A stretch of DNA of 64,000 nt, from positions 1 to 64,000 of the forward strand of contig JAIBAY010000008.1 in assembly GCA_019694975.1 (NCBI GenBank), given 5' to 3'. This document shows, piece after piece, positions 27,906 to 37,195 of this stretch. Below the pieces are notes generated by a model. That model made no database searches. It had not been told where the DNA came from and was given only the letters and a program-made list of their open reading frames with translations. This stretch comes from Chitinophagales bacterium. GTDB lineage: Bacteria > Bacteroidota > Bacteroidia > Chitinophagales > UBA10324. Both the position numbers and the translations under genes were made by a program. Numbering within the stretch: position 1 is the stretch's first letter; the number at the start of each line of letters is the position of its first letter.

Positions 27906-29984
27906 TCACTTTGTTACAACACATTTGCTTATTGTCGCGCATTTGCCATTTTCCAGCAAAACATAGTACAGACCGGAAGAGACGGGATTTCCTGAGAAAT
28001 CATCACCATTCCATATGCAATTGTGAAGGCCTTCAATTTCATAGCCTTCCACTAATGTATTCACCCACCGTCCATCTATATCATAAACTTTCATTGAATA
28101 CTTTCCGGCATAGGGTACAGTCCAGGTGATGTTTGCATTGTTTACAACCTGATTGGGAAAAATAACCATCGAAAGCACACTTCTCTCTGAAGTATCTGTA
28201 ATGGTTTTAACAACCACCCCAACCTTTACTACATCGGAAAAGACCATTACTCCTGGAATAGTGAAGGGGTCTCCCGTATAAAAAAAACTACCTGATTGTA
28301 TTATGAATTGATTTCTTGTGACTGTCCACAAAATCGTATCACCAATAGCAGGAGCGAATTGCTGCAATCTCCTTGGAGTAATGTCAACAGTGCAGGTGGT
28401 TGGGGCATGAATCAGTTCACCTGTTGATGTTGACAAATCCCGCAGAAAGATCGAAACACTCCAGCTATGAGTCATGTCCTCTATATTTTCATCCCAGTCG
28501 AGAAAGCCATTTACAGAACCAAACGATGCGCCGCTGTTGGCGCTGCCGTTTCCGTAATCCTCATTTGCACTGCAATTGGAAAAAGCAGGATAAGAATGGT
28601 TTCTGGAATAACGGTACAAATCAAAATTGTCATCACTCCAGGTGGAACCCTTTCCGCCATGTGACCGGCTATCGTAAAAATAGTAACCTCCCAAATGGTA
28701 GGTATTTATTGAATCATAATACATTGGCTTTTCAGTCCAACCAACCATGGTATCCCGCTTGCCGTTAATGCTGTAAAAAACAGGAAAATTTTTGTAGCTG
28801 TAAGAGCCTGCCATCCAACCACCATTTAATAAATAATAGGTAGGGATGCCAAGATTTGTTTCCAGGTTTGTGGAAACAGTGCCAAACCTGTTATTGCCCT
28901 GGATTCTATTCCCATTTCCGGTATTGAGGGTAAATACTTCATTTGAATCATTTTCAAAAGCGAGGTTAAAACAACCGACGCTGAGTTTTACTGCGGCCAG
29001 TCTTTCAGGATAGGTCATCGCATAGAAGTAAGCACCGATGGAGCCGAAGGAACTTCCTGTCAAATAGATGCGATTACTGTCGATGGGTAAATATGCGATT
29101 GCCCAATCCAGTATTAAATTCAATCGCTGATGAGTATAATTGTAATTGATGCCCGTAACAGGAGGAATGCTATTCTTGCTCGCATCATACAGATCATAAT
29201 TCTCATTGGCACCCCAGAAACCGGAAGTACTTTGGCATGGAAAATAATCTTCAGGGTTGATTAGCATTTCGTTCTCAAAAGGAACAGTTCCAACCGATAA
29301 AAAATCAGCGCCTCCCGGATGAAACTTAAGTCGCAGAGGCTGATTGCCGCTTGAATGGTTCCTGTTCAATGCAAAATCCATGGCAACAAATCCGACCTTG
29401 TTCATCAGTAATTTGTCGCCCGAATATTTCATGCTGGTAAACTGTGTATAGATCTCCACTATTTGAGACGAAATAATTCTCACTTGTTGAAAAGCGGGTC
29501 GTGGTTTTGCCACACTTTCAAAGATTGGCTGAACGAGTGAATTTGCACCCGGCAAAACAGCCGTTTCTTCCACGTTGTTCTTCAAGGTGGTGACTGCGTA
29601 ATAATAGCTTCCGTTAGAAAGGGTTGTGGCGACAAATAATCCTTTGTCAGCGCTAAGTTTTGTTTTGCCGGAATCGATGGATAAATAGTCAATCAACTTA
29701 TCGTGATGGGAAAGATTGTGATCCCTGGACGATTCAAAATTTGTATAGCCGAGGTATTCGCAGGATTGCAATTGCAGAGATGATGTAATAGGAATGATAG
29801 AGCGGTAAACCTTATAGTAAACAAGCGTGTCAGGCACGTTTTCCCAAGTCAAAAAAACCTGGCCATTGTGGTAAAAACCTGAAAGTTGCGTTATTGTTGC
29901 GGCGCCGGATGTGCTTAGTGTAAGAAACAGCAGAAATACCGCTAAAGTACTTTTCAACAAATCATTTGATAAACTGGTTTTCAT
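27906..29984 (-). CDS. secreted esterase-like alpha/beta hydrolase with T9SS/FlgD-like end
   Basis: Secreted protein of 692 residues. Signal peptide MKTSLSNDLLKSTLAVFLLF starts at 29984; upstream in-frame starts would add 45 residues unlike a leader. An N-terminal fibronectin III-like domain (about 35-150; GQVFLTWENVPD) precedes an alpha/beta hydrolase domain with the nucleophile elbow YLTGSSFGSIG, Ser312 as the likely nucleophile, as in PHB-depolymerase or feruloyl-esterase-like enzymes. The last 95 residues match a FlgD-like Ig domain ending (WNGDDFSGNPVSSGLYYVLL) that serves as a T9SS signal. The acid and His of the triad were not identified with certainty (HSYPAF or SHGGKG are candidates). 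Confidence 0.78.
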   Translation of the reverse strand: MKTSLSNDLLKSTLAVFLLFLTLSTSGAATITQLSGFYHNGQVFLTWENVPDTLVYYKVYRSIIPITSSLQLQSCEYLGYTNFESSRDHNLSHHDKLIDYLSIDSGKTKLSADKGLFVATTLSNGSYYYAVTTLKNNVEETAVLPGANSLVQPIFESVAKPRPAFQQVRIISSQIVEIYTQFTSMKYSGDKLLMNKVGFVAMDFALNRNHSSGNQPLRLKFHPGGADFLSVGTVPFENEMLINPEDYFPCQSTSGFWGANENYDLYDASKNSIPPVTGINYNYTHQRLNLILDWAIAYLPIDSNRIYLTGSSFGSIGAYFYAMTYPERLAAVKLSVGCFNLAFENDSNEVFTLNTGNGNRIQGNNRFGTVSTNLETNLGIPTYYLLNGGWMAGSYSYKNFPVFYSINGKRDTMVGWTEKPMYYDSINTYHLGGYYFYDSRSHGGKGSTWSDDNFDLYRYSRNHSYPAFSNCSANEDYGNGSANSGASFGSVNGFLDWDENIEDMTHSWSVSIFLRDLSTSTGELIHAPTTCTVDITPRRLQQFAPAIGDTILWTVTRNQFIIQSGSFFYTGDPFTIPGVMVFSDVVKVGVVVKTITDTSERSVLSMVIFPNQVVNNANITWTVPYAGKYSMKVYDIDGRWVNTLVEGYEIEGLHNCIWNGDDFSGNPVSSGLYYVLLENGKCATISKCVVTK

Positions 29985-30219
29985 ATTCAATTGAGATGCT
30001 TTGATCCCAATCCCAACATAATGCTTCATCGTCGAAAATTGTGCCATGAAAAAGAAAACTGAACACCATGGTATTTTAGCTTCTTTAACTTGCAAGCTGA
30101 AGCACAATTTGAAATGCAAATTTCAATTTTACGATAAGCGCGAATCCGGAAGAATGCATGTGATCAGCATACCTGACAACGTTATTTTGAAACCCATAAT
30201 TTCTCTGTCACTAATAAAA

Positions 30220-30234
30220 GTTATTATTAATAAC
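30220..30234. repeat. short palindrome
   Basis: GTTATTA and TAATAAC around one T; all arm bases pair. A/T-only apart from the ends, so chance is possible. Confidence 0.35.
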
Positions 30235-30393
30235 AATGAACTGCTATGAGAATTCCAATTGCGGTAACGCGCCGGACCTTTCATACGAATGAGCATCAGA
30301 TTTCTGCGGTATCCGAGATTGCCCAATCAGCAACGAATAAAAAAGGAATAAAGACTGGCTTGGGTTAGAGAAGCCCTTGGTCGGGATATGCAG

Positions 30394-30419
30394 CATGATA
30401 ATATATGATTGTTATCATG
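30394..30419. repeat. inverted repeat
   Basis: CATGATAA (30394-30401) and TTATCATG (30412-30419), perfect 8-base arms with a 10-base spacer. Confidence 0.5.
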
Positions 30420-30429
30420 TTTGACAATC

Positions 30430-30476
30430 TGTCAGCATTTTAGATGAAGTTATGGTGAGCATGACGAATGCTGACA
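30430..30476. repeat. inverted repeat with long loop
   Basis: TGTCAGCATT (30430-30439) and AATGCTGACA (30467-30476) are perfectly complementary over 10 bases, with a 27-base loop. It starts 10 bases after the previous inverted repeat. No T-run follows on either strand. Confidence 0.55.
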
Positions 30477-30647
30477 TTTTATCTGCGTATGCTCTTTAAA
30501 CGCTACTGAAGAAAAACCTGTTTCGTAGCATCATCTTACACCGCCCTGCCCCGACAAGCCCAACCGCAAAGTCGATGAAGGAAACAGAGATATGGCGTCA
30601 ATGCAGGTCTGGAGATTTTCAGGACGGATTTGCAAATCGCAGCCAGA

Positions 30648-32753
30648 TCAGGAGATGGTACTCCCTTCCGGAATTTTCTCTGAAGGCATCACAAATTTCA
30701 GCTTGCCGTTTTCTTCTTCTGCCATCAGGATCATGCCTCTGGATTCGATGCCTTTGATTTTTTTCGGTGCAAGATTGGCCACCACACATACTTGCTGACC
30801 AATAATATTTTCTGGCGCATAATGTTCTGCTATTCCGGATACGATCGTACGAACTTCCGTGCCGAGATTGATTTTCAATTGAAGCAGTTTGTCGGCCTTC
30901 TTAACTTTTTCCGCTGCTTCAATAGTACCCACTTTCAATTCCAGCTTTGCAAAGTCGTCGTAAGTGATAATGGATTTTTCAACTAGCGATTCCGCTGTTG
31001 ACGGATCATTTGATGTAACCGTTGGTGCTACTACTTGTTTTGTCGACTGTAGTTTTTCAAGTTGCTTTGCAATTTCTTCGTCTTCAATCTTCTTAAATAA
31101 GAGCGAAGCTTCTCCCAACTGATGTCCTGCTGTCAGCAATGGCTTGCCGATTGCATCCTCCCACTTCACCTTACCGAGATGGAGCATTGTCAAAATTTTT
31201 TCGGAAGTGGCAGGAAGAAATGGCTGACTTAAAATGGCAAGTGCTGCCGTAATTTCAAGTGATAAATTTAGAACTGTTTCCACGCGTTGCCTGTCGGTAT
31301 TGATCACTTTCCAGGGTTCATTATCTGCAAGGTATTTATTGCCGGCGCGGGCGAGGTTCATCAGCTCACTCAGGGCATCACGGAAACGGTATGCTTCCAC
31401 ATTGTCTGCAATCTTTTGCGGAATGCTGCGCAGTTGTTCCAGGCACTCGTTGTCTAGTGCATTTAATGCATGACGTGGCGGAACTTTGCTTTCGAAATAG
31501 TTCCTGGTAAGTACCAGTGTGCGGTTCACAAAATTTCCAAGTATCGCCACCAACTCGTTGTTGATGCGTGCCTGGTAATCTTTCCATGAAAAATCGCTGT
31601 CCTTAGCTTCCGGTAAAATAGAGGTGAGTACATAGCGCAATTCATCCTGCTTGCCGGGAAAATCAATAAGATAATCATGCAGCCAGACTGCCCAGTTACG
31701 GGAAGTGGAAAGTTTATCACCTTCAAGATTCAGGAATTCATTGGCCGGAACATTATCGGGAACAATGTATTCACCATGCGCATGCAGAATTGCCGGAAAA
31801 ATAATGCAGTGAAAGACTATGTTGTCTTTACCAATGAAGTGAATGAGTTTGGCATCTGGACTTTTCCAGTAATCTTCCCAGGAGGCAGACATTACATTTT
31901 CACTGTTCATCAGCCCCGTTTCCCGATTGATAAAATATTCTTTCGTCGCTGAAATGTATCCAATCGGCGCATCAAACCACACATACAACACCTTGCCTTC
32001 CGCATCAGGCAATGGTACTTTCACACCCCAATCCAAATCTCTTGTCATGGCACGCGGCTGCAAACCCTGGTCGAGCCACGACTTGCACTGTCCGTACACA
32101 TTTGCTTTCCAGTCATCTTTGTGACTGTCTAAAATCCATTCACACAACCAGCCTTCATAATTTTGCAATGGAAGAAACCAGTGTTTGGTTTCTTTCAGTA
32201 TGGGTGATTTGCCACTCAGCGCGGAAATGGGATTAATCAGGTCTTTCGGTGAAAGAGAAGTGCCGCAACGTTCGCATTGGTCGCCATACGCTTTTTCATA
32301 ACCGCAATTTGGACAAGTGCCCTGTATGTAACGATCGGCTAAAAATGTTTTTTCCTGTTCATCGTAAAACTGTAAAGATGTTTCTTCGATGAAATCATGC
32401 TTCTTATACAGATTCAGAAAAAATTCCTGTGCGGTTTCATGGTGAACCTTATTGGAAGTGCGTGCATAGATATCGAATGAAATTCCAAATTGTTCAAAGC
32501 TGCTTTTCATCAGTTGATGATACTTATCAACGAACTGCTGTGGTGTGATGCCTTCTTTGCGCGCACCTAATGTGATGGGAACGCCATGTTCATCAGATCC
32601 GCAAACGAAAATGATATCATCGCCTCTCAGCCTTCTGTAACGGACATAGATATCGGAGGGAATGTAGGCACCGGCCAGATGGCCCAGATGAATACCGCCA
32701 TTTGCATAGGGCAGTGCAGCGGTTACTGTATATCGTTTGGGTGTGTTTTTCAT
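30648..32753 (-). CDS. metG: methionyl-tRNA synthetase
   Basis: Charges tRNA-Met. The 701-residue enzyme has the class I HLGH motif at 22-25, four zinc-binding cysteines in CPNCG (147-150) and CERCG (160-163), and the KMSKS-like loop KLSTS at 347-351, the form common in Bacteroidota. The C-terminal domain (about 590-701) is a Trbp111-like tRNA-binding domain ([20 protein letters not shown]). ATG 32753 gives the normal [20 protein letters not shown] start; an upstream in-frame ATG at 32828 adds 25 Cys-containing residues unlike the family. Confidence 0.96.
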   Translation of the reverse strand: MKNTPKRYTVTAALPYANGGIHLGHLAGAYIPSDIYVRYRRLRGDDIIFVCGSDEHGVPITLGARKEGITPQQFVDKYHQLMKSSFEQFGISFDIYARTSNKVHHETAQEFFLNLYKKHDFIEETSLQFYDEQEKTFLADRYIQGTCPNCGYEKAYGDQCERCGTSLSPKDLINPISALSGKSPILKETKHWFLPLQNYEGWLCEWILDSHKDDWKANVYGQCKSWLDQGLQPRAMTRDLDWGVKVPLPDAEGKVLYVWFDAPIGYISATKEYFINRETGLMNSENVMSASWEDYWKSPDAKLIHFIGKDNIVFHCIIFPAILHAHGEYIVPDNVPANEFLNLEGDKLSTSRNWAVWLHDYLIDFPGKQDELRYVLTSILPEAKDSDFSWKDYQARINNELVAILGNFVNRTLVLTRNYFESKVPPRHALNALDNECLEQLRSIPQKIADNVEAYRFRDALSELMNLARAGNKYLADNEPWKVINTDRQRVETVLNLSLEITAALAILSQPFLPATSEKILTMLHLGKVKWEDAIGKPLLTAGHQLGEASLLFKKIEDEEIAKQLEKLQSTKQVVAPTVTSNDPSTAESLVEKSIITYDDFAKLELKVGTIEAAEKVKKADKLLQLKINLGTEVRTIVSGIAEHYAPENIIGQQVCVVANLAPKKIKGIESRGMILMAEEENGKLKFVMPSEKIPEGSTIS

Positions 32754-32905
32754 GGCGGACGCAAAAATCAGCATAAATTTATACAAGTTCCTTACGCTGC
32801 AGCATAATTCAGTGACTGCACTTTTCACCGACCGGTAATTTCCCTTTTCCGCAGCCTGCTAACGAATCGTTGCAACGCGGCATGAAATGTTCTGATGAAG
32901 TTCAT

Positions 32906-32913
32906 TAATTTTG
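32906..32913 (+). promoter_or_regulatory. candidate -7 element of the LD-carboxypeptidase gene
   Basis: TAATTTTG, an exact TAnnTTTG match, about 80 bases before the ATG at 32993. No -33 TTTG at a normal distance. Confidence 0.3.
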
Positions 32914-32992
32914 ATATAACAGCGCCATCTGAAGGAGATGCGTTTTCCAACAGACAGATGGTTAGCGGTAACACCTTATATTAAATCAGACC

Positions 32993-33910
32993 ATGAAGAA
33001 TCCAGCAATATTGCGTCCGGGAAATAAGATTGGCATTGTTTCCACCGCACGAAAAATTATGCAGGCGGAAATACAACCCTGTATTGACATGCTGACGGAA
33101 TGGAACCTCGAGGTGGTGACCGGCGAAAGCATAGGCGCGGAATATTTTCAGTTTGCGGGCGATGATGCACTGCGTACACGCGACCTGCAACGCATGCTCG
33201 ATGATGAAGCCATAAAGGCGGTATTGTTTGCAAGAGGCGGTTATGGAACTCTGCGCATCATTGATAACATTGACTGGAGGAAATTTTTAAAAGCGCCCAA
33301 ATGGTTATGTGGCTTCAGCGATATTACGGTGATTCATTCCCATCTACAGGCCATTTATGATCTGCCATCCGTTCATTCGCTGATGGCATTTAATTTTGCT
33401 GCTGCCTCTTCTGCAGCCTTTACATCACTGCAGGCGGTTTTATTTGGAAAGCCCCTGCGTTACACGATTCCGGCACATGACTTAAACCGGCCCGGAAAAG
33501 CAACCGGCGTACTCTGCGGCGGTAATCTTTCACTACTGCATGCTTTGACAGGTTCAGTATCTGATTGCGACACTGCGGGTAAAATCATGTTCCTGGAGGA
33601 TATTGATGAACAGCTTTATCATATCGACAGGATGATGATCAGCCTGAAACGATCGGGAAAGCTGGATGCATTGGCAGGATTGGTAGTAGGTCACTTTTCA
33701 GATATGAAAAACAAGGATGAGAAAAATCCATTCGGCCAATCGGCTTATGAGATTATTGCCGGCCATGTTGCCGAATACGATTACCCTGTTTGCTTTGGTT
33801 TTCCGGCCGGCCATGAACCTGACAACAGGGCTTTGATAACCGGCAGGACCTGGGACCTTGAAGTGGCGGAAGAATCAACGCTGAAGCTGAAAATCGCAAC
33901 AGTCGCCTGA
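32993..33910 (+). CDS. LD-carboxypeptidase (peptidase family S66)
   Basis: Removes the terminal D-Ala from murein tetrapeptides during cell-wall recycling. The 305-residue protein has the S66 motifs: ARGGYGTLRI (80-89), the nucleophile Ser109 in GFSDIT, Glu202 in FLEDIDE and His274 in FPAGHEPDN, matching the Ser-Glu-His triad of LdcA. No signal peptide, so cytoplasmic. It is a single plus-strand gene that converges on the T9SS plug gene with only 16 bases between the stops. The link to recycling is by family. Confidence 0.92.
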   Translation: MKNPAILRPGNKIGIVSTARKIMQAEIQPCIDMLTEWNLEVVTGESIGAEYFQFAGDDALRTRDLQRMLDDEAIKAVLFARGGYGTLRIIDNIDWRKFLKAPKWLCGFSDITVIHSHLQAIYDLPSVHSLMAFNFAAASSAAFTSLQAVLFGKPLRYTIPAHDLNRPGKATGVLCGGNLSLLHALTGSVSDCDTAGKIMFLEDIDEQLYHIDRMMISLKRSGKLDALAGLVVGHFSDMKNKDEKNPFGQSAYEIIAGHVAEYDYPVCFGFPAGHEPDNRALITGRTWDLEVAEESTLKLKIATVA

Positions 33911-33926
33911 AAATGCCGGGAAAGCA

Positions 33927-35228
33927 TTACCTGTTTTTATTAAAAGAATCAGTAGCCTTATAGGCAATTACTTCATCATAACGGCCGGTGAATGAACGGT
34001 AATAAACAAGCAATTGATAAGTGTTCTCTGTTTCATAAGCATTGCCTTCGAGGATATCATCAGTAACTGTACCGCTGCCTTTTTCAACCGTCACATATTC
34101 ATATTCATAGTAACCCTGCTTCAGGTAGGCCTTGCAGGTATAAGCATGTTTTCCGGGATCATATTGCATCATGAACTGGCTCGACAGCTTCCAGTCGCAC
34201 ATCTGCCCGGTGATGAACACATCTAAGTTTTTCAGCGGGTAATCAACAGGCAACGTGAAATTCACCCAGGTATAATCAGGTTCAGCGTTCTGGTTGAAGC
34301 CTTCAAAAATTCCGGGTATATATTTCCCGTTAATGTCTGCATAAAACTCATACGGTTCATCCTCTCTCGGCTCATCAGGAAAGAGGATCACTTCCACCTG
34401 TTTGCCTTCAAAATTCAGTTCGCGCACATGTTCGGTTCTATATCTTATGCTGCGTGTGTCAAAGTACCGGAACTCTTTACCTGCCGGAAAGGCATTCACG
34501 AGGTCGTAGGAATAATCAAGCTGATAAGGTTTCATAAAAAGCGGCTGCAAATGGGCGATAGCGTTGTCCCATCTGAAATTCTGCATCAGCACAACCTTTA
34601 CATCATTGATCGGGTTGGATATTGTGAGGCCATTGTAACGGATGCTGAAATCAATCTCCTGGTACTTCAATGTATATTTGGGATCATAAGGCTGATGCAC
34701 ATTAGTCACTATATCAGCCTTGCTTGAAAAAACCACGAAGCGTCTTGTAATGATGGGGTGATCAGGGTCATTGTCGGCGTACACTTTCAGCAGGTAATTG
34801 CCCGACTTCGTCAGTTGAACATTTTCATTGGGAAATAAAACCTCATAGTGTGTATAAGTCTGCAGGGCAGTGAACGAGAATTCAAAGGTGCTGATGTCCT
34901 GTTCGCGAAATCCCGACAGGTAGTCAAACTCGTTTAATTCAGAGCGTGTCCAGTCGAAGTTGCAATGAATGAAAGTATAATAGTAGTTTCTCTTATCGGC
35001 ATTCAGGTCGTCAAACTCAAGGTGCAGTTGAACCTTACTGTTTAAAGGTATTACGGGATCACTCAGTAATATCGGATCCACATATAGCTGAACGGTCTTT
35101 ATATTGGGAACATAAACCTGGTCCTGGAAAACGGTGATGTCATCCTGTGCATACAACAGCGGACTGTTGAAAGTTATTGACAACAGCAATATGATTATTG
35201 TTCGCCATTGCAGGAAACGGAGACGCAT
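33927..35228 (-). CDS. type IX secretion system plug protein
   Basis: Exported protein of 433 residues with a signal peptide (MRLRFLQWRTIIILLLSITF, cut near LLYAQ). It matches the DUF5103/T9SS plug family: the DDITVFQDQVYVPNIKTVQL opening, LHLEFDDLNADKRNYYYTFI and FNWTRSELNEFDYLSGF-type segment, a central beta-sandwich, and the C-terminal part with GNAYETENTYQLLVYYRS. In Flavobacterium johnsoniae this protein plugs the periplasmic side of the SprA translocon. It is transcribed alone; a perfect palindrome (35256-35270) lies just upstream. The many T9SS cargo proteins in the window fit its presence. Confidence 0.85.
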   Translation of the reverse strand: MRLRFLQWRTIIILLLSITFNSPLLYAQDDITVFQDQVYVPNIKTVQLYVDPILLSDPVIPLNSKVQLHLEFDDLNADKRNYYYTFIHCNFDWTRSELNEFDYLSGFREQDISTFEFSFTALQTYTHYEVLFPNENVQLTKSGNYLLKVYADNDPDHPIITRRFVVFSSKADIVTNVHQPYDPKYTLKYQEIDFSIRYNGLTISNPINDVKVVLMQNFRWDNAIAHLQPLFMKPYQLDYSYDLVNAFPAGKEFRYFDTRSIRYRTEHVRELNFEGKQVEVILFPDEPREDEPYEFYADINGKYIPGIFEGFNQNAEPDYTWVNFTLPVDYPLKNLDVFITGQMCDWKLSSQFMMQYDPGKHAYTCKAYLKQGYYEYEYVTVEKGSGTVTDDILEGNAYETENTYQLLVYYRSFTGRYDEVIAYKATDSFNKNR

Positions 35229-35255
35229 AAAACGGGAGCAGGGTTGGTAAACGGA

Positions 35256-35270
35256 GCCCTAAATTAGGGC
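35256..35270. promoter_or_regulatory. perfect 15-base palindrome upstream of the T9SS plug gene
   Basis: GCCCTAA-A-TTAGGGC, seven-base arms around one A, 27 bases before the plug start codon on the minus strand and 5 bases before the small reading frame at 35276 on the plus strand. Its position would suit an operator; function not shown. Confidence 0.4.
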
Positions 35271-35275
35271 AATTC

Positions 35276-35452
35276 ATGGTTGCAGCGCATTTAATGGTTA
35301 ATGAAGAGGAAATGAAAGATTGGTTGCATCAAAAGTATAAAGGCATTAACCGCAAAATTATCACCTACTACTTCGGCTATGCTTTGCACGAATCTTACAC
35401 AGTTCGCAAATCAATCCTGCTTCATGCCGGCATTGATAAATTCATTATTTAA
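35276..35452 (+). CDS. possible small protein, unknown
   Basis: A 58-codon frame (MVAAHLMVNEEEMKDWLHQK and on) in the gap between the divergent plug and tsaE genes. It is charged, aromatic-rich and has no membrane segment; I recognise no family. In favour: a sensible residue mix over the whole length and an ATG just after a palindrome. Against: no similarity to anything I know, and short frames of this size arise by chance. A start at the seventh codon (MVNEEEMKD) would also do. Confidence 0.33.
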   Translation: MVAAHLMVNEEEMKDWLHQKYKGINRKIITYYFGYALHESYTVRKSILLHAGIDKFII

Positions 35453-35488
35453 ACGGTTCCTCTTTCAACTTTTTTATAGCTTCACTTC

Positions 35489-35908
35489 GTGAAGAAGCAA
35501 ATCGTTGTTTCCTCTCTGTCAGCATTGCCGGCAGTGGCCGAACAGGTTTTACGTGACAGCGGAGACAGGAGGATTTTTGCCTGTTACGGCGAAATGGGCG
35601 CAGGCAAGACAACCCTCATTGCCGCTCTGTGCCGTGCATTAGGTGTGAAGGAACAGGTGAACAGTCCCACCTTTGCCATAGTACATGAATACCAGGGAGC
35701 TGAACGGATATACCATCTTGATCTGTTTCGCCTGAAAACACTGGAAGAGGCACTGGCAATTGGTATTGAAGATTATCTTTCGGGAAGTTGTTATATGTTT
35801 ATCGAATGGCCGGAGTTGATCAGGCAGTTACTGCCGGAAGATATAGTAACACTGAATCTGGAAATACTAAATGAACAGGAAAGGCTGTTGACAATAGAGC
35901 TGCCATGA
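35489..35908 (+). CDS. tsaE: tRNA threonylcarbamoyladenosine biosynthesis ATPase TsaE
   Basis: P-loop ATPase that works with TsaB and TsaD to make t6A at position 37 of ANN-decoding tRNAs. The 139-residue protein has the Walker A GEMGAGKT at 34-41, followed by VNSPTFAIVHEY and IYHLDLFRL, the family signatures, and FIEWPELI near the C-terminus. It starts at a GTG, and its stop overlaps the alanine dehydrogenase start (ATGA), a pairing that is common in Bacteroidota. Confidence 0.95.
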   Translation: MKKQIVVSSLSALPAVAEQVLRDSGDRRIFACYGEMGAGKTTLIAALCRALGVKEQVNSPTFAIVHEYQGAERIYHLDLFRLKTLEEALAIGIEDYLSGSCYMFIEWPELIRQLLPEDIVTLNLEILNEQERLLTIELP

Positions 35909-37134
35909 ATGATGAAAAAAAAATCAGGATGCCCGAAGAACTGATGACAGGCATCGGGCTTGTACCCAAGGAATCGCTGCTGGAAGTTGCCCGGAAGCAG
36001 GATCAGCTGTTTATCGGAATACCGAGGGAGCGTCATTTCCAGGAAAACAGGATTGCGCTCACGCCGGGTGCCGTTTCCATCCTGGTTGGCCACCATCACC
36101 GCATTATTGTTGAATCCAAAGCGGGAGAAGGTTCACACATAACCGACAATGAATATTCGGAAGCGGGTGCTGAAATCGCTTATGATACAAAAGAGATTTT
36201 CAATGCCAGCATCATCCTTAAAGTGGCTCCGCTCTCTGAAGAGGATATTCACATGCTTCATCCGGGGCAAATTGTTATTTCCCCCATCCACCTGCCAACG
36301 GTAACGGCGGATTACCTCGGGCTGTTACTACAAAAGAAAGTGATTGCATTGGCATACGAATACATTCAGGACGAATCAGGTTCGTTTCCGATAGTTGCCA
36401 GCATGAGTGAAATTGCCGGTAGTACGGCCATTTTGATTGCGGCTGAATTGCTGAGCCACCTGAATCATGGCAAAGGAATTTTGCTGGGAGGCATTGCCGG
36501 TGTTCCACCTGCCAACGTGGTCATATTAGGTGCCGGAACAGTTGGAGAAAACGCTGCCCGTACCGCCATCGCTCTTGGGGCTGAGGTGAAAATATTTGAT
36601 AACTCCATCTACAAGCTGAAGCGCCTGCAGCGAAATATCGGAGCACGGGTATTTACTTCCATTATCAGGCCTGATGTGCTGGCGAAAGCACTGGCCAGGG
36701 CAGATGTGGCAGTGGGAGCCGTGCATTCGAAATCAGGGCGTACGCCCATTATTGTTACAGAAGACATGGTATCGCGCATGCGTGCCGGGTCAGTCATTGT
36801 GGATGTGAGCATTGATCAGGGTGGTTGTTTCGAAACCTCAGAAGTAACGACACACACCAATCCAATCTTTAAGAAATATGATGTCATCCACTATTGTGTT
36901 CCCAATATTCCTTCGAGGGTACCGCGCACCGCTTCGCAAGCCATCAGCAATGTAATGACGACGATGTTGCTGGAAGCCAGCCAGCTTGGCGGGTTTGATA
37001 AGCTGATGAGTGTTCATCCGCATATCCGTAATGGCGTGTATGTTTATAAAGGTACACTGACCAATTTTCATCTTGGTGAAAAATTCAATATGAAGTCTAC
37101 GGATCTCAACCTGCTCTTCGCATCCGGTATGTAA
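35905..37134 (+). CDS. ald: alanine dehydrogenase
   Basis: NAD-dependent enzyme that interconverts L-alanine and pyruvate plus ammonia. The 409-residue protein keeps the N-terminal catalytic domain (GIPRERHFQENRIALTPG), the Rossmann motif GAGTVG at 209-214, and DVSIDQGGCFETS near the C-terminal part. It is about 35 residues longer at the N-terminus than typical 371-residue Ald; that extension (up to about residue 35) is hydrophilic. It overlaps tsaE by four bases. The NAD(P) transhydrogenase alpha subunit shares this fold, but the context and length favour alanine dehydrogenase. Confidence 0.9.
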   Translation: MNDEKKIRMPEELMTGIGLVPKESLLEVARKQDQLFIGIPRERHFQENRIALTPGAVSILVGHHHRIIVESKAGEGSHITDNEYSEAGAEIAYDTKEIFNASIILKVAPLSEEDIHMLHPGQIVISPIHLPTVTADYLGLLLQKKVIALAYEYIQDESGSFPIVASMSEIAGSTAILIAAELLSHLNHGKGILLGGIAGVPPANVVILGAGTVGENAARTAIALGAEVKIFDNSIYKLKRLQRNIGARVFTSIIRPDVLAKALARADVAVGAVHSKSGRTPIIVTEDMVSRMRAGSVIVDVSIDQGGCFETSEVTTHTNPIFKKYDVIHYCVPNIPSRVPRTASQAISNVMTTMLLEASQLGGFDKLMSVHPHIRNGVYVYKGTLTNFHLGEKFNMKSTDLNLLFASGM

Positions 37135-37195
37135 GCAGCGGTAGATGGATCAGCATGCAGCAGGATGATTGAAATGCCTGCGGGTAAGGTGCAAG

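Larger units (their letters stand above)
29985..30647. other. 663-base gene-free interval with three inverted repeats
   Basis: The longest non-coding stretch of the window. No supportable gene. It has three separate inverted repeats (30220-30234, 30394-30419, 30430-30476), the latter two almost touching. None has the T-run of a terminator. The metG 3' end and the esterase 5' end flank it, both on the minus strand. Confidence 0.6.

Noticed and set aside
30046..30249. 67-codon frame on the plus strand
   Set aside because: Overlaps the leader region of the minus-strand esterase and has unlikely residue mix with no family resemblance.
32754..32828. Upstream metG start at 32828
   Set aside because: Would add 25 residues not seen in the family; ATG 32753 gives the standard N-terminus.
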